Positions 1 through 9,264 of a DNA stretch of 64,000 nucleotides are shown piece after piece. Below the pieces are notes generated by a model. It saw nothing but the letters and a program-made list of their open reading frames with translations. It searched no databases and was not told the DNA's origin. The DNA is from an uncultured Muribaculaceae bacterium (lineage in GTDB: Bacteria > Bacteroidota > Bacteroidia > Bacteroidales > Muribaculaceae): positions 186,001 through 250,000 of the forward strand of contig CAKUJD010000003.1 of assembly GCA_934661195.1 (NCBI GenBank). Reading direction: 5' to 3'. Every line of letters starts with the position of its first letter. Position 1 is the stretch's first letter. Made by a program: the position numbers and the translations under genes.

Positions 1-43
1 CAGATACTAATTAATTCAAAAAACCTAAAAAACTTCTGGCAAA

Positions 44-1150
44 ATGAAAGTTGGAATACCTAAAGAGATTAAAAACAATGAGAATCGCGTGGGCATGACC
101 CCCGCAGGCGTGGCTGAACTCATCAAGCACGGCCACACAGTGTATGTGCAGCACACTGCTGGCGAGAACAGCGGTTTCCCCGATGCCGAATATGAGGCCG
201 TGGGCGCAAAAATTCTGCCTACAATCGAGGAAGTGTATGCCACAGCCGAGATGATCGTGAAGGTAAAGGAACCCATCGAACCCGAGTTCCCGCTGATTCG
301 CAAGGGTCAGCTCGTGTTCACCTATTTCCACTTTGCAAGCGACGAGCCTCTGACAAAGGCAATGATAAAGAGCGGAGCCGTGTGCCTGGCCTACGAGACT
401 GTGCAGCTGCCCGACCGCTCGCTGCCGCTGCTGATACCCATGAGCGAGGTGGCAGGCCGCATGGCAGCCCTCAACGGTGCCTACTACCTGCAAAAGACCA
501 AGGGCGGCAAGGGCAAATTCATTGGCGGCGTGCCCGGCGTTAAGCCTGCCAAGGTGCTTGTGATAGGCGGCGGCATAGTGGGCGAGGCCGCAGCGCGCAC
601 TGCAGCCGGCATGGGTGCCGACGTGACCATCACCGACATTTCGCTGCCGCGTCTGCGCCAGCTCGACCTTGAGACTCCAGCCAACATACACGCCCTCTAT
701 TCAAGCGAGCACAACATCCGCAAGGAACTGAAAGACGTGGATGTGGTGATTGGCTCGGTGCTGGTGCCAGGCGACAAGACACCACACCTCATCACCCGCG
801 ACATGCTTAAGGAGATGGAGCCCGGCACAGTGCTCGTGGACGTAGCCATTGACCAGGGCGGATGCTTCGAGACATCGCACCCCACAACCCACAGCGAGCC
901 CACATATGTGGTCGACGGCATTCTGCACTATGCCGTGGCCAACATTCCAGGCGCAGTGCCCTACACTTCTACCACTGCCCTCACCAACGCCACTCTGCGC
1001 TATGCCGTGGCTTTGGCCGACAAGGGCTGGAAGCAGGCTTGCAAGGACGATCCCGCCCTGTTCAAGGGCCTGAATGTGGTTGACGGCAAAGTCACCTTCA
1101 AGGCCGTGGCCGACGTTTGGGGTCTGAAGTACGAGCCCATCGAGTTGTAA
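44..1150 (+). CDS. ald: Alanine dehydrogenase
   Basis: Predicted cytosolic NAD-dependent enzyme interconverting L-alanine with pyruvate and ammonia. The 368-residue protein has the family's usual length. It opens with [20 protein letters not shown], the N-terminal signature shared by alanine dehydrogenases and transhydrogenase alpha subunits. The middle carries a Rossmann glycine motif ([20 protein letters not shown], about residues 175-194). The ATG at 44 has an A-rich leader typical of Bacteroidota and no better upstream start is visible. A strong hairpin terminator follows 24 bases after the stop, so the gene closes its transcript. The promoter lies mostly outside the window. Family assignment is firm; physiological direction (alanine catabolism or synthesis) cannot be told from sequence. 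Confidence 0.95.
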   Translation: MKVGIPKEIKNNENRVGMTPAGVAELIKHGHTVYVQHTAGENSGFPDAEYEAVGAKILPTIEEVYATAEMIVKVKEPIEPEFPLIRKGQLVFTYFHFASDEPLTKAMIKSGAVCLAYETVQLPDRSLPLLIPMSEVAGRMAALNGAYYLQKTKGGKGKFIGGVPGVKPAKVLVIGGGIVGEAAARTAAGMGADVTITDISLPRLRQLDLETPANIHALYSSEHNIRKELKDVDVVIGSVLVPGDKTPHLITRDMLKEMEPGTVLVDVAIDQGGCFETSHPTTHSEPTYVVDGILHYAVANIPGAVPYTSTTALTNATLRYAVALADKGWKQACKDDPALFKGLNVVDGKVTFKAVADVWGLKYEPIEL

Positions 1151-1173
1151 AACATAACTCACACACTTATATA

Positions 1174-1211
1174 GCGAAGGCTGCCTCCCAAGTGCGGGAA
1201 GCAGCCTTCGC
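1174..1211 (+). terminator. Hairpin terminator after ald
   Basis: Perfect 11-bp stem GCGAAGGCTGC/GCAGCCTTCGC with a 16-base loop starting 24 bases past the ald stop. The tail is only weakly T-rich (CGCGTTTTG). Confidence 0.7.
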
Positions 1212-1408
1212 CGCGTTTTGCCGGCAACTCTCTGCAATCGGCACAGAGGGTGGCAGACATGTTGACTTGGTGGCGTGACGGAGGCCCAGCAAAGTCATAA
1301 CTATACTCAGGGGGCCAGCTGCACGGCCACCAAAAACGATCTGAAAGAGCATAAGCATTGCCACTCACCACACACTTCAGAGGAATGCGTGGCTCGGGGG
1401 GACGGTTA

Positions 1409-1476
1409 GCAGGCATTTCGCGGCGGCTGCGCCGCCGCTCACCTGCCTACACATATCCAATCCCTTTGGGATTGGA
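1409..1476. repeat. Intergenic repeat module, copy A
   Basis: About 68 bases containing the palindrome CGGCGGCTGCGCCGCCG and an inverted repeat TCCAATCCC-TTT-GGGATTGGA (1456-1476). A related module lies at 39831-39900, sharing the GCATTTC and ACATATCCAATCCC segments. Bases 1212-1408 show no gene or clear structure. Confidence 0.55.
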
Positions 1477-1501
1477 CAGTGCATCATACAGCGATGAATG
1501 C

Positions 1502-1655
1502 TGTAGAGACGTGGCATGCCACGTCCAGCGCAAATTACTGTAAATCGATTGATTGTGTATGAATAAATACAACCCATGGAGGTGTATTTGATGTAATTTT
1601 GCCTTCGTGCTGAATGGGGCTGCACCCGTTGGACGCGGTATGCCGCGTCCCTACA
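1502..1655. repeat. GGCATGCC-bracketed intergenic element, copy 1
   Basis: A left palindrome gacgtggcatgccacgtc (1508-1525) and a right near-palindrome (1631-1650) bracket about 105 bases. Outer ends read TGTAGaGAC and GTCCCTACA, which are inverted. The interior (ATGGAGGTGTATTTGATGT, then CCTTCGTGCTG) matches copies at 52258-52415 and 56484-56637. It sits between the convergent ald and M13 peptidase genes. Confidence 0.75.
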
Positions 1656-1809
1656 ACAAAACAGCTGTAAATCAGATTTTTAACTATTATTTATTTTAAC
1701 TTTAACCCTCAACTTTAAACCTTATCCAGCTTAGAAATAAAATTTTTCAGTGCTCTCGGCATGCTGCGGCCATACTGCGTTTGGCGGTGGTGTCTTTATT
1801 TACCGGCAC

Positions 1810-1843
1810 AAAAAACGCTCAGCGGTGGGCTGAGCGTTTTTTT
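1810..1843. terminator. Bidirectional terminator, 3' of M13 peptidase
   Basis: Stem CGCTCAGC/GCTGAGCG flanked by A6 on the left and T7 on the right, so it can end transcription from either strand. It lies 24 bases past the stop of the minus-strand M13 peptidase gene. Confidence 0.85.
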
Positions 1844-1866
1844 GTGGGTTTATTTCTGCGACGGGG

Positions 1867-3894
1867 TTACCAAATCACGGCGCGGTCGGCGGGGTCGAGC
1901 CACATTTTGTCGCCCTGCTTGATGCCGAAGGCGTTGAAGAATGTGTCGATGTTGCGCAGAGTGGCGTTTACACGCCAGCGGCCCAGTGAGTGGGGGTCGC
2001 TCTTGGTCTGCTGATAGATGGCCTGGTCGGTGACGTTTTCGGCCCAAATGCGGCCGTAACTCAGGTAGAAGCGCTGGTCGGGCGTGAAGCCATCGATTTT
2101 CTCGTTGCTGTTGCCCTGACTGGTCTTTTTGAAGGCGTCGTAGGAAACGCGCAGGCCGCCCTGGTCGGCGATGTTCTCGCCAAGTGTGAGCTGGCCGTTG
2201 GCTTTGAGGCCTTTTACCACCTCGATTTGATTGAACTGAGCGGCAAGTTTCTTAGCTGCTGCGTTGAAGGCATCGGCGTCTTTGGCCGACCACCAGTCGC
2301 GCATGTTGCCGTCGGCGTCGAAGTTGCGGCCCTGGTCATCGAATCCGTGAGTCATCTCGTGCCCAATCACCACGCCAATGGCGCCATAGTTGGTGGCGTC
2401 GTCGGCATTGGCGTCGAAGAATGGAGCTTGCAGAATGGCTGCCGGGAAGCAAATTTCGTTGCTCGACGGGTTGTAGTAGGCGTTGATAGTTTGCGGAGTC
2501 ATGCCCCACTCGCTTTTGTCAACAGGTTTGTCGAGTTTTTTGAAATTGCGCTGGGTCTCATAGTAGTTGGCGGCCTTCACATTGTCGTAGAGCGACAGGC
2601 TTGGGTCGATGTTGAGGCCCGTGTAGTCGCGCCACTTGTCGGGGTAGCCCACCTTCACAGTGATGGTGTTGAGCTTGACGAGGGCGTTGATCTTGGTGCT
2701 GTCGCCCATCCACTTGAGCCCGGCGATGTGCTCGGCCAGCGAACTGCGCAGGTTGCCTATGAGTTTGAGCATCTTGGTCTTGCTGTCGCCCGAGAAGTAC
2801 TTGTCGACGTAAAGTTCGCCCACGGCCTCACCAAGCATTGAGTTGGGAAATCCCAAGGCACGCTTCCAGCGGGCTTTGCGCTGCTTTTGGCCAGAGAGCA
2901 TCTTGCCGTAGAAGTCGAAGCTGGCGTCGCCGAAGGCATCGCTCAGATAGCTTGTGCTGCCCTTCACCACCAGTCCGGCGCAGTAGTCGCGTATCTCCTG
3001 CTCGGTGAGTGTGGACATGAGCTTGTTGGCCACAGCCATCACCTTAGGCTGCATCAGTATCACCTGCTTCACGCTGCCAAGGCCCATGAGGCTGAAGTAT
3101 TTGGTCCAGTTGACGGCAGGATAGTCCTTTTGCAGCTGTTCCACGGTGCGGATGTTGTAGAGCTTGCTGTAGTCGCGGGCCTCGGCGCGGCTGAGTTTGG
3201 CCTGTGCAAAGGCGTATTCAATCTTGTAGATGGTGGCTGCGGCGCGCTTGGCTGCGGCAGGCTTGTAGCCGGCCATGGTCAGGATTTTTGCAAGAAACGC
3301 GCGGTAGGCAGCCTGAATTTTGCGACTGTCGGCATCGGTGTTGAGGTAGTAGTCGCGGTCGGGAAGGCCGCTTGTGCCAGCGCTCATATAGAGGGCGTTG
3401 ACGTCGCTGTTTTTGAGGTCTCCGTCCACGCCCACGCCAAAGAAGGGGTTGTCGAGCGTGAGGTGGGCCTTGGCCAAGAACTCAGTGAGACTGGCGCGCT
3501 TGAAGCTGGCCACAAACGCCAAGTCGGCCTTTAGCGGGGCAGCGCCCTCGCGGTTGAGGCGCACACTGTCCATGGCTAAATTGTAGAGGTCGGTCACCTT
3601 CTGGCCTACAGAACCACGCTCGTGGGTCTTTGCGGCCAACTCGGCGAAGAGGTCTCGCAGCTGCTCGCGGTTTTTGTCGGCCAGCAAGTCGAATATGCCG
3701 TAGCTTGAATATTCGGGTTTGAGCGGATTGGCCTTCATCCAGCCACCGCCGGCATATTCATAGAAGTCGTCGCCGGGCTTGACACTTGTGTCCATGTCGG
3801 CGGGGTTGATTCCGGCCTTGGGCGTCTGCGCCACCGCGGTGATTCCGGCGGTGAGGGCAACTGCCACGGCCAGTGCTTTGATTGTTTTTTTCAT
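1867..3894 (-). CDS. M13 family zinc metallopeptidase (PepO/neprilysin-like)
   Basis: Secreted zinc endopeptidase of the neprilysin family, expected to cleave peptides in the periplasm or at the cell surface. The 675-residue protein starts with a signal peptide (MKKTIKALAVAVALTAGITA, cleavage near AVAQ). The catalytic HEMTH motif is at residues 512-516 and the third zinc ligand lies in ENIADQGG (E573). The C-terminal NAFGIKQGDKMW segment is where the family's substrate-binding region lies. Length matches bacterial PepO proteins (about 670-700). It is the last gene of a minus-strand run, 36 bases after tadA, and is followed by a strong terminator. Substrates are unknown. Confidence 0.93.
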   Translation of the reverse strand: MKKTIKALAVAVALTAGITAVAQTPKAGINPADMDTSVKPGDDFYEYAGGGWMKANPLKPEYSSYGIFDLLADKNREQLRDLFAELAAKTHERGSVGQKVTDLYNLAMDSVRLNREGAAPLKADLAFVASFKRASLTEFLAKAHLTLDNPFFGVGVDGDLKNSDVNALYMSAGTSGLPDRDYYLNTDADSRKIQAAYRAFLAKILTMAGYKPAAAKRAAATIYKIEYAFAQAKLSRAEARDYSKLYNIRTVEQLQKDYPAVNWTKYFSLMGLGSVKQVILMQPKVMAVANKLMSTLTEQEIRDYCAGLVVKGSTSYLSDAFGDASFDFYGKMLSGQKQRKARWKRALGFPNSMLGEAVGELYVDKYFSGDSKTKMLKLIGNLRSSLAEHIAGLKWMGDSTKINALVKLNTITVKVGYPDKWRDYTGLNIDPSLSLYDNVKAANYYETQRNFKKLDKPVDKSEWGMTPQTINAYYNPSSNEICFPAAILQAPFFDANADDATNYGAIGVVIGHEMTHGFDDQGRNFDADGNMRDWWSAKDADAFNAAAKKLAAQFNQIEVVKGLKANGQLTLGENIADQGGLRVSYDAFKKTSQGNSNEKIDGFTPDQRFYLSYGRIWAENVTDQAIYQQTKSDPHSLGRWRVNATLRNIDTFFNAFGIKQGDKMWLDPADRAVIW

Positions 3895-3930
3895 TTTCTA
3901 TTCTAATTGTTTACTTATTGTTTGTTTTTT

Positions 3931-4371
3931 TCAGCGCTTGGCCCTGAAGAAGTCGGTGATGATGCGCGCGCACTCGTCGGCCAGCACGCCGCCCTCAAGG
4001 GCTGTGCGCTTGTGAAACGGGTTTTGACAGTAGGTGTGGAAGCCGCGCTTGTCGTCGGGCGCGCCCCACACCACGCGGGCAATCTGGCTCCAACCAAGCG
4101 CGCCGGCACACATCAGGCAAGGCTCAACGGTGACATAGAGCGTGCACTCGGTGAGATACTTGCCCCCAAGATGCGATGCGGCCGCCGTGATGGCCTGCAT
4201 CTCGGCGTGGGCAGTGACGTCGGTAAGGGTCTCGGTGAGGTTGTGGGCGCGGGCAATTACGCTGCCGCCGCACACCACCACGGCCCCGATGGGCACCTCG
4301 TCGCACTCAGCCGCCTCACGCGCCTCGGCAAGGGCCAGGCGCATAAACTTTTCGTCGTCGGGTGTGGCCAT
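3931..4371 (-). CDS. tadA: tRNA adenosine(34) deaminase TadA
   Basis: Predicted to deaminate adenosine 34 to inosine in tRNA-Arg(ACG). The 146-residue protein has the cytidine/deoxycytidylate deaminase zinc site: HAE (H55, catalytic E57) and PCLMC (C85, C88). The C-terminal ARIITDFFRAKR is TadA-like. The start codon lies six bases after the stop of the upstream LRR-protein gene, so the two are probably co-transcribed. A guanine deaminase or another nucleoside deaminase is possible, but the length and motif context favour TadA. Confidence 0.88.
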   Translation of the reverse strand: MATPDDEKFMRLALAEAREAAECDEVPIGAVVVCGGSVIARAHNLTETLTDVTAHAEMQAITAAASHLGGKYLTECTLYVTVEPCLMCAGALGWSQIARVVWGAPDDKRGFHTYCQNPFHKRTALEGGVLADECARIITDFFRAKR

Positions 4372-4377
4372 GGGCGG

Positions 4378-5538
4378 TTAGAGTGATACTTTGGTCACAT
4401 AGCGGCCCACGCACACCAGGTAGACGCGACCGCGCGGAAGGTCGCAGATTTCGCCGCTCACCGACGGGCGCTCGTAGAAGAGGTTGCCATACACATCGTA
4501 GACGCGTGTCCAAGTGCCATAGTTGTCACCCGAAATGAATATGATGCCGCTGCTGGCCCACACTGCGGGATGCCGGTCGGCCTCGACCGTGCTGACAGCC
4601 GCGGGAGCCACGCTGAAGGTGAGCGGGTCGCCGTCGGCAAGCATGTTGGTGGGCACTATGGTGTAGTCAACATTCTGCGCGGTGATGGGAAAGTAGTAGT
4701 TGTCGGCCGCGGTGACGGCAATAAGGTCGGTGCCGCGGTAAATTTTGTAGCCGAAGTTGTTGCCCAGAGCCAGGCGGGTCCAATTGGAGCCATAGGGGGT
4801 GCCGCTGAGCGTCATCGACAGCGACACATCCTCGCTGGGATACACATTGAATGTGGCTTTGTCGCCCCACACGCCGTCGGCCTCATAGGCGCTCACCGCG
4901 CTGGCGGGCACTATCAGGTCGATGTTTTGCAGGCCGATGAATATGGCCCAGCCGGTGGCTGTGGGCGGCTTGGCGGCTGCGCTGTAGATTTCGGCCAGAC
5001 TGTGGCAGTTGTTGAAGCCGTAGGCATCGATGAAGGTGAGGGTTGACGGCAGCATCACAGTGTGCAGCGACGGGCACGACTGGAAGGCGCCGTAGCCCAC
5101 AGTGGTCACACCCTCGGGCACCAGCACCGAAGTGACGCCCGTGCCGGCCAGCATGGTCTTGCTTATGGCCTTGAGGCCAGTGGGCAGAGTGACGCTGGTG
5201 AGGGCCTCGTCGTAGGCGAAGGCCGACTCGCCGATTGTGGTCACCGTGTTTGGAATCTGCACCTCGGTGGCCTGCGACTTGCTGAAGGCGCTGTCGGCAA
5301 TTGCCGTCACGGTGTAGGTTTTGCCGTCGGCAGTCACTTTTTCGGGAATAATATACACACCCTTGTAGGTGTTCTCACCATCGGCGGCGAGGCGCTTGTC
5401 AACCTTCACTTCGGCGTTTTTGCCGCTAATGCGACTGTAATACAGGCCATTGCTTTCAAAGTCGTAGGCGCTGGCGCTGAAGTGGCACAGCATGGCGGCC
5501 ATTGCGGCCGCGACGGTGATTTTTAATGTTATCGACAT
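4378..5538 (-). CDS. Secreted BspA-like leucine-rich repeat protein
   Basis: Predicted exported or surface protein of 386 residues. It has a signal peptide (about 1-24, ending SASA), then four to five LRR_5/BspA-type repeats between about residues 75 and 200, with the pattern VTxIGESAFAYxxALTSVTLP. A beta-rich region and a short C-terminal segment ending RGRVYLVCVGRYVTKVSL follow. That tail resembles a type IX sorting-like domain, though it is not canonical. BspA-like LRR proteins are often adhesins or matrix-binding proteins in Bacteroidales; the ligand here is unknown. It lies between murF-alr and tadA on the same strand. Confidence 0.8.
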   Translation of the reverse strand: MSITLKITVAAAMAAMLCHFSASAYDFESNGLYYSRISGKNAEVKVDKRLAADGENTYKGVYIIPEKVTADGKTYTVTAIADSAFSKSQATEVQIPNTVTTIGESAFAYDEALTSVTLPTGLKAISKTMLAGTGVTSVLVPEGVTTVGYGAFQSCPSLHTVMLPSTLTFIDAYGFNNCHSLAEIYSAAAKPPTATGWAIFIGLQNIDLIVPASAVSAYEADGVWGDKATFNVYPSEDVSLSMTLSGTPYGSNWTRLALGNNFGYKIYRGTDLIAVTAADNYYFPITAQNVDYTIVPTNMLADGDPLTFSVAPAAVSTVEADRHPAVWASSGIIFISGDNYGTWTRVYDVYGNLFYERPSVSGEICDLPRGRVYLVCVGRYVTKVSL

Positions 5539-5598
5539 TTCTCGATTCTAATTTTTTTGTGGTTGATTATTATATTGGTTGATTAATGGGTAATCGGG

Positions 5599-8094
5599 TT
5601 AGTCGCGGTAGTACACCCGCTTCACGCGCGGCGAGATGCTGGTGAGTATCTCGTATGGGATGGTGCCGCGCACCTCGCTGAGCCGCTCGATGGGAATGTG
5701 CTCGCCGTATATCTCCACATGGTCGCCCACCTTGCAGTCGGCGTCGGTGACGTCGACCATCACTGCGTCCATGCACACGTTGCCCACGGTGGGGCACAGC
5801 GTGCCGTTGACCCACATGCTGGTGCGGCCGTTGCCAAAGTGGCGGTCAAAGCCGTCGGCATAGCCTATGGTGACGGTGGCAATGCGCGACTGGCGCTTGA
5901 GTATGCCGCGGCGGCCGTAGCCTATGGTGGTGCCGGCAGGCCACTCCTTGAGCGAGATGATGACCGAGTGCAGCGAGGCCACTGGGCGCAGGGCGTCTTC
6001 CGAGCCGTCGAACACCGTCTTGATGCCATAGAGGCCGATGCCGATGCGCACCATGTCGGCCTGATGCTCGGGGAAGCGCACAATGCCAGTGGTGTTGAGG
6101 ATGTGGCGCGTGATGTGGTAGTCGAACGACTGCTGAATGATTTCGCAGCACTCGTCGAAGTATTCAAACTGGCGCATGGTGTAGTCGTCCTGCGCTGGCT
6201 CGTCGGCCACGCACAGGTGCGAGAACATTGACGACGGCTTGATGATGTCCTGGCTGTGCAACAGCTCGAGCAGCTCGGGCAGCTGCTGCTTGATGAAGCC
6301 CAGGCGGTGCATGCCGGTGTCGAGCTTGATGTGCACGGGGAAGTTTTTGGCGCCATACTTGCGGCCCTCGCGCACCAGTTCGCGGGCCTCCTCGATGCTG
6401 TAGACCTCAGGCTCAAGCCGGTACATGAACATGGCCTTGTAGTTGACCACCGAGGGGTTGAGCACAATTATTGGCATTGTGATGCCGGCCTTGCGCAGGT
6501 CCACGCCCTCGTCTTGCACGGCCACGGCCAGATAGTCGGCGCCCATGTCCTGCAGCGTCTTGGCTATTTCATACGAGCCGGTGCCGTAGCCCGAGGCCTT
6601 GACCATGCCCACCGTCTTGGTGGCGGGCTTGATGAGCGACTTGAAGAATTTGAAGTTGGATGCCAGCGCATTGAGGTCGATGTCCTCCACCGTCTGGTGC
6701 TGGCGGGCCTCAAGCAGGTCGACCACCTGGCCGAAGTCGAACTGCGGCGCGCCCTTCACCAGTATCGATTCGTTTTCGAAGTCGCTTTGCGACATGTTGT
6801 CCAAGAACTCCTTGGTGCTGGCAAAGAAGGTGGCGTTGAGGCTGCTGAAGTAGCGGCGGTGACGGCACATGTCGGGACCGATGCCGATGAAGCGGCTCAC
6901 GCGCTTGCTTTTAAGCAGCTCGCTGACGCGTATGTATAGTTCATCGTCGCTGAAGGTCTCGGTCATGAGGTCGCTCAGAATCACAGTGATGCTCTGGCTG
7001 GGGTTGGAGCGGCGCGTAAGGAAGTCGGTGGCGGGCGTGAGCGAATAGTAGTCGCTGGTGTAGCCGTCGACAATCACGGTGCAGTTGTTCACGCCGCCTA
7101 TCACATTGAGCCTCGTGCCCACGGGTGTGAGCCGCGCCATGCGCTGGGCAATGGTCTCGGGCTTGACATTGAGGTAGAGCATCACCGCCAGGCAGCAAAT
7201 GGCGTTCTCAATGTCGCGGCCGCTGGTGAATGGCACCGTGAGCCTGTGGGGCACACCACTGTAACAGTAGTCAACCACAGTGGCTCCGTCGGCAGTGGCG
7301 GCGGTGCTTTTAATGTAGAGCGTGCGCGTGGGGTCGGTGCGCGACCAGGCTATCTCCTGGGCCACGTCCACATCGAGCAGCGGCTTGATGGTGGCGGTGA
7401 CCAAGGGGTCGTCGGCGCAATACACAATGCACTCGCAGCTGGTGAGTATCTTCGCCTTTTCCTGCGCTTTCTCGGCCATCGACGCGAAGCCTTCGTTGTG
7501 CTCATCGCCAATGTTGGTGATGACGCCTATGGTGGGCCGTATCATGGCCTGCAGGTTGGCCATCTCGCCGGTGGTGGAGATGCCGGCCTCGATGATGGCG
7601 AGGTCGGTGTTGTCGTCGATGTCCCACAGGCTCAGCGGCACGCCAATCTGCGAATTGTAGCTGCGCGGCGAGCGCACTATGTGATAGTCGGCGTTGAGCA
7701 GCTGGTAGAGCCACTCCTTCACCGTGGTCTTGCCGCGGCTGCCGGTGATGCCAATCACGGGGATGTTGCGGAAGCGGCGGCGGTGGAAGGTGGCAATGGC
7801 CTGCAGCGCCTCGAGGGTGTCGGGCACGGTGATGAAGTTGGCGTCACGCCTCAGCGAGGCCGGCACCGCGCTGGGCGAGTCGACAACGAAGTTGCGCACG
7901 CCCTGCTCATAGAGCTGCGCTATGTAGTGGTGACCATCGTTGTTTTTGGTCTTGATTGCAAAAAACAGTGTTTCTTCGGGGCATATGAGCGAGCGCGAGT
8001 CGGTGAGCAGCTGGCTCACAGAGGCCTCGGGCAGCTTAAGCGACGCATTGTCGGTGCCCAGAATCGAAGCGATTTCTTTAATTGTATATTTCAT
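5599..8094 (-). CDS. Bifunctional MurF / alanine racemase
   Basis: Cytosolic peptidoglycan precursor enzyme of 831 residues joining two activities. The N-terminal half (about 1-450) is a Mur ligase adding D-Ala-D-Ala to the UDP-MurNAc-tripeptide; its ATP loop GSRGKTT is at 118-124. The C-terminal half (about 465-831) is a fold-type III alanine racemase. Its PLP lysine is K499 in VKASGYGTG, and RIGIGLYG and GNVCMDAVMVDVTD are also visible. In this arrangement one chain makes D-alanine and consumes the dipeptide derived from it. The fusion is a known Bacteroidota architecture, so it supports the taxonomic call. The 60-base gap to the LRR gene suggests possible co-transcription. Confidence 0.95.
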   Translation of the reverse strand: MKYTIKEIASILGTDNASLKLPEASVSQLLTDSRSLICPEETLFFAIKTKNNDGHHYIAQLYEQGVRNFVVDSPSAVPASLRRDANFITVPDTLEALQAIATFHRRRFRNIPVIGITGSRGKTTVKEWLYQLLNADYHIVRSPRSYNSQIGVPLSLWDIDDNTDLAIIEAGISTTGEMANLQAMIRPTIGVITNIGDEHNEGFASMAEKAQEKAKILTSCECIVYCADDPLVTATIKPLLDVDVAQEIAWSRTDPTRTLYIKSTAATADGATVVDYCYSGVPHRLTVPFTSGRDIENAICCLAVMLYLNVKPETIAQRMARLTPVGTRLNVIGGVNNCTVIVDGYTSDYYSLTPATDFLTRRSNPSQSITVILSDLMTETFSDDELYIRVSELLKSKRVSRFIGIGPDMCRHRRYFSSLNATFFASTKEFLDNMSQSDFENESILVKGAPQFDFGQVVDLLEARQHQTVEDIDLNALASNFKFFKSLIKPATKTVGMVKASGYGTGSYEIAKTLQDMGADYLAVAVQDEGVDLRKAGITMPIIVLNPSVVNYKAMFMYRLEPEVYSIEEARELVREGRKYGAKNFPVHIKLDTGMHRLGFIKQQLPELLELLHSQDIIKPSSMFSHLCVADEPAQDDYTMRQFEYFDECCEIIQQSFDYHITRHILNTTGIVRFPEHQADMVRIGIGLYGIKTVFDGSEDALRPVASLHSVIISLKEWPAGTTIGYGRRGILKRQSRIATVTIGYADGFDRHFGNGRTSMWVNGTLCPTVGNVCMDAVMVDVTDADCKVGDHVEIYGEHIPIERLSEVRGTIPYEILTSISPRVKRVYYRD

Positions 8095-8173
8095 AACAGC
8101 AATCTTTTGAATGCATTATCTCAGTGTTGTTTATCTCTTTGTTTGCCTAGTGGGGCGCACTTTCCACACTTTA

Positions 8174-9154
8174 CTACTCCTGCATCAGGCAGTTTTGCAC
8201 CTCGCGGTTGGCCTCGATGTAGGGGTATTCCCTCACCAGGTTGCGCACCACGCTGCGCGTGTCGGCGTTGAAGCGCTCCACCACCTCGCGGTTGGCGCTC
8301 ATGGGGCGGTGGCGCAGGCGCCGTGCCACACGCTCGCAGCGCGCTATGGCCTGCGCCGAGGCGTCGTCGAAATACGTGGCCTGAAACGCCTGCCAAATAT
8401 ATTCCACAGCCACTTCGCTGGGATGCACCATGTCGGCGGCATAGAAGCGGTAGTCGCGCAGGTCGTCGTTCATAATCTCGTAGGCCGGGAAATAGCCGCA
8501 CAGCTTGGCCTGGCGGCACACATTGGCCACCGCCACGCGCAGGGTGGCCTTACTGAGCGAGTTGGCCGCCAGCCCGTCGGCTATGTGGCGTATGGGGCTC
8601 ACTGTGAAAATCACGCGCAGCGCAGGGTTGAACTCATGCAGCCGCTGCACAGTGGACGCGAGCACCCCGGTGATGGCCTCGACGCTCTCCATTTTGCGAG
8701 TGAACTCGTGCTGCGGCACCTTGTGGCAGTTGCTCACCACCTGACCGGTGGACTTCAGCCGGTAGACGATGGCCGTGCCCAGCGTCAGCACCAGAGTCTG
8801 GCACTGCCTGAGGTGGCTATGGGCAGCGGCTATGCGCTGGTTCATGCGCTCAAGCGCCATGCCTTTGTCGGGCATGGAGAAGCGCGAGTGGAAGCAGTAG
8901 CTGTTCCACACCCCGTTGGCCGAGAACAGGTCGACGCCGGCTATGGGCTCGCCGCTGATGATGCGGTCGACCGAGGCAGCGATGCTCATGGGATTGTAGA
9001 TGGTGCCAAACGGGTTGATGTCGACATTCATCATGGCGCCAGCCAGTTTGGCCCCAATATTGTCGCTGAAGCACGAGCCAATGAGCATCACGGCATCGCT
9101 GTGGTGCATAATGCCCTGATTGTCCGAGGTTTTAATTGTAGTTCTGAAGTCCAT
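8174..9154 (-). CDS. GSCFA domain-containing protein
   Basis: Protein of 326 residues, close to the usual length of the GSCFA family (PF08885), which is named for a conserved N-terminal motif. Here the motif is GSCFS (about residues 26-30), followed by NPFGTIYNPMSIA. The family is related to SGNH/GDSL-like hydrolases, and GTAIVYR, SPIRH and a late MVHPSEVAVEYIWQ segment with a histidine fit such a fold. No signal peptide is visible. It lies upstream of murF-alr by 79 bases on the same strand. The substrate is unknown; a role in envelope acyl or ester chemistry would be inference. Confidence 0.85.
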   Translation of the reverse strand: MDFRTTIKTSDNQGIMHHSDAVMLIGSCFSDNIGAKLAGAMMNVDINPFGTIYNPMSIAASVDRIISGEPIAGVDLFSANGVWNSYCFHSRFSMPDKGMALERMNQRIAAAHSHLRQCQTLVLTLGTAIVYRLKSTGQVVSNCHKVPQHEFTRKMESVEAITGVLASTVQRLHEFNPALRVIFTVSPIRHIADGLAANSLSKATLRVAVANVCRQAKLCGYFPAYEIMNDDLRDYRFYAADMVHPSEVAVEYIWQAFQATYFDDASAQAIARCERVARRLRHRPMSANREVVERFNADTRSVVRNLVREYPYIEANREVQNCLMQE

Positions 9155-9179
9155 ATAGCCGCAGTTGTCTATTAAGTAG

Positions 9180-9187
9180 CAAATTTA
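9180..9187 (-). promoter_or_regulatory. Possible -7 box for the GSCFA gene
   Basis: Minus-strand TAAATTTG (TAnnTTTG consensus) 25 bases before the GSCFA start. No convincing -33 TTG is seen at the right distance, so this is weak. Confidence 0.35.
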
Positions 9188-9264
9188 CTACTTTTTGCGC
9201 CATTTCACCCCCTGTGCCCCCAAAAATATTGTAAACAAAGCGGGGAAAGCGGCGGCACAGATGC

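Noticed and set aside
1502..1655. Insertion sequence or phage attachment site at the GGCATGCC elements
   Set aside because: No transposase, integrase or tRNA gene is associated, and the elements carry no coding capacity; kept as a non-coding repeat family instead.
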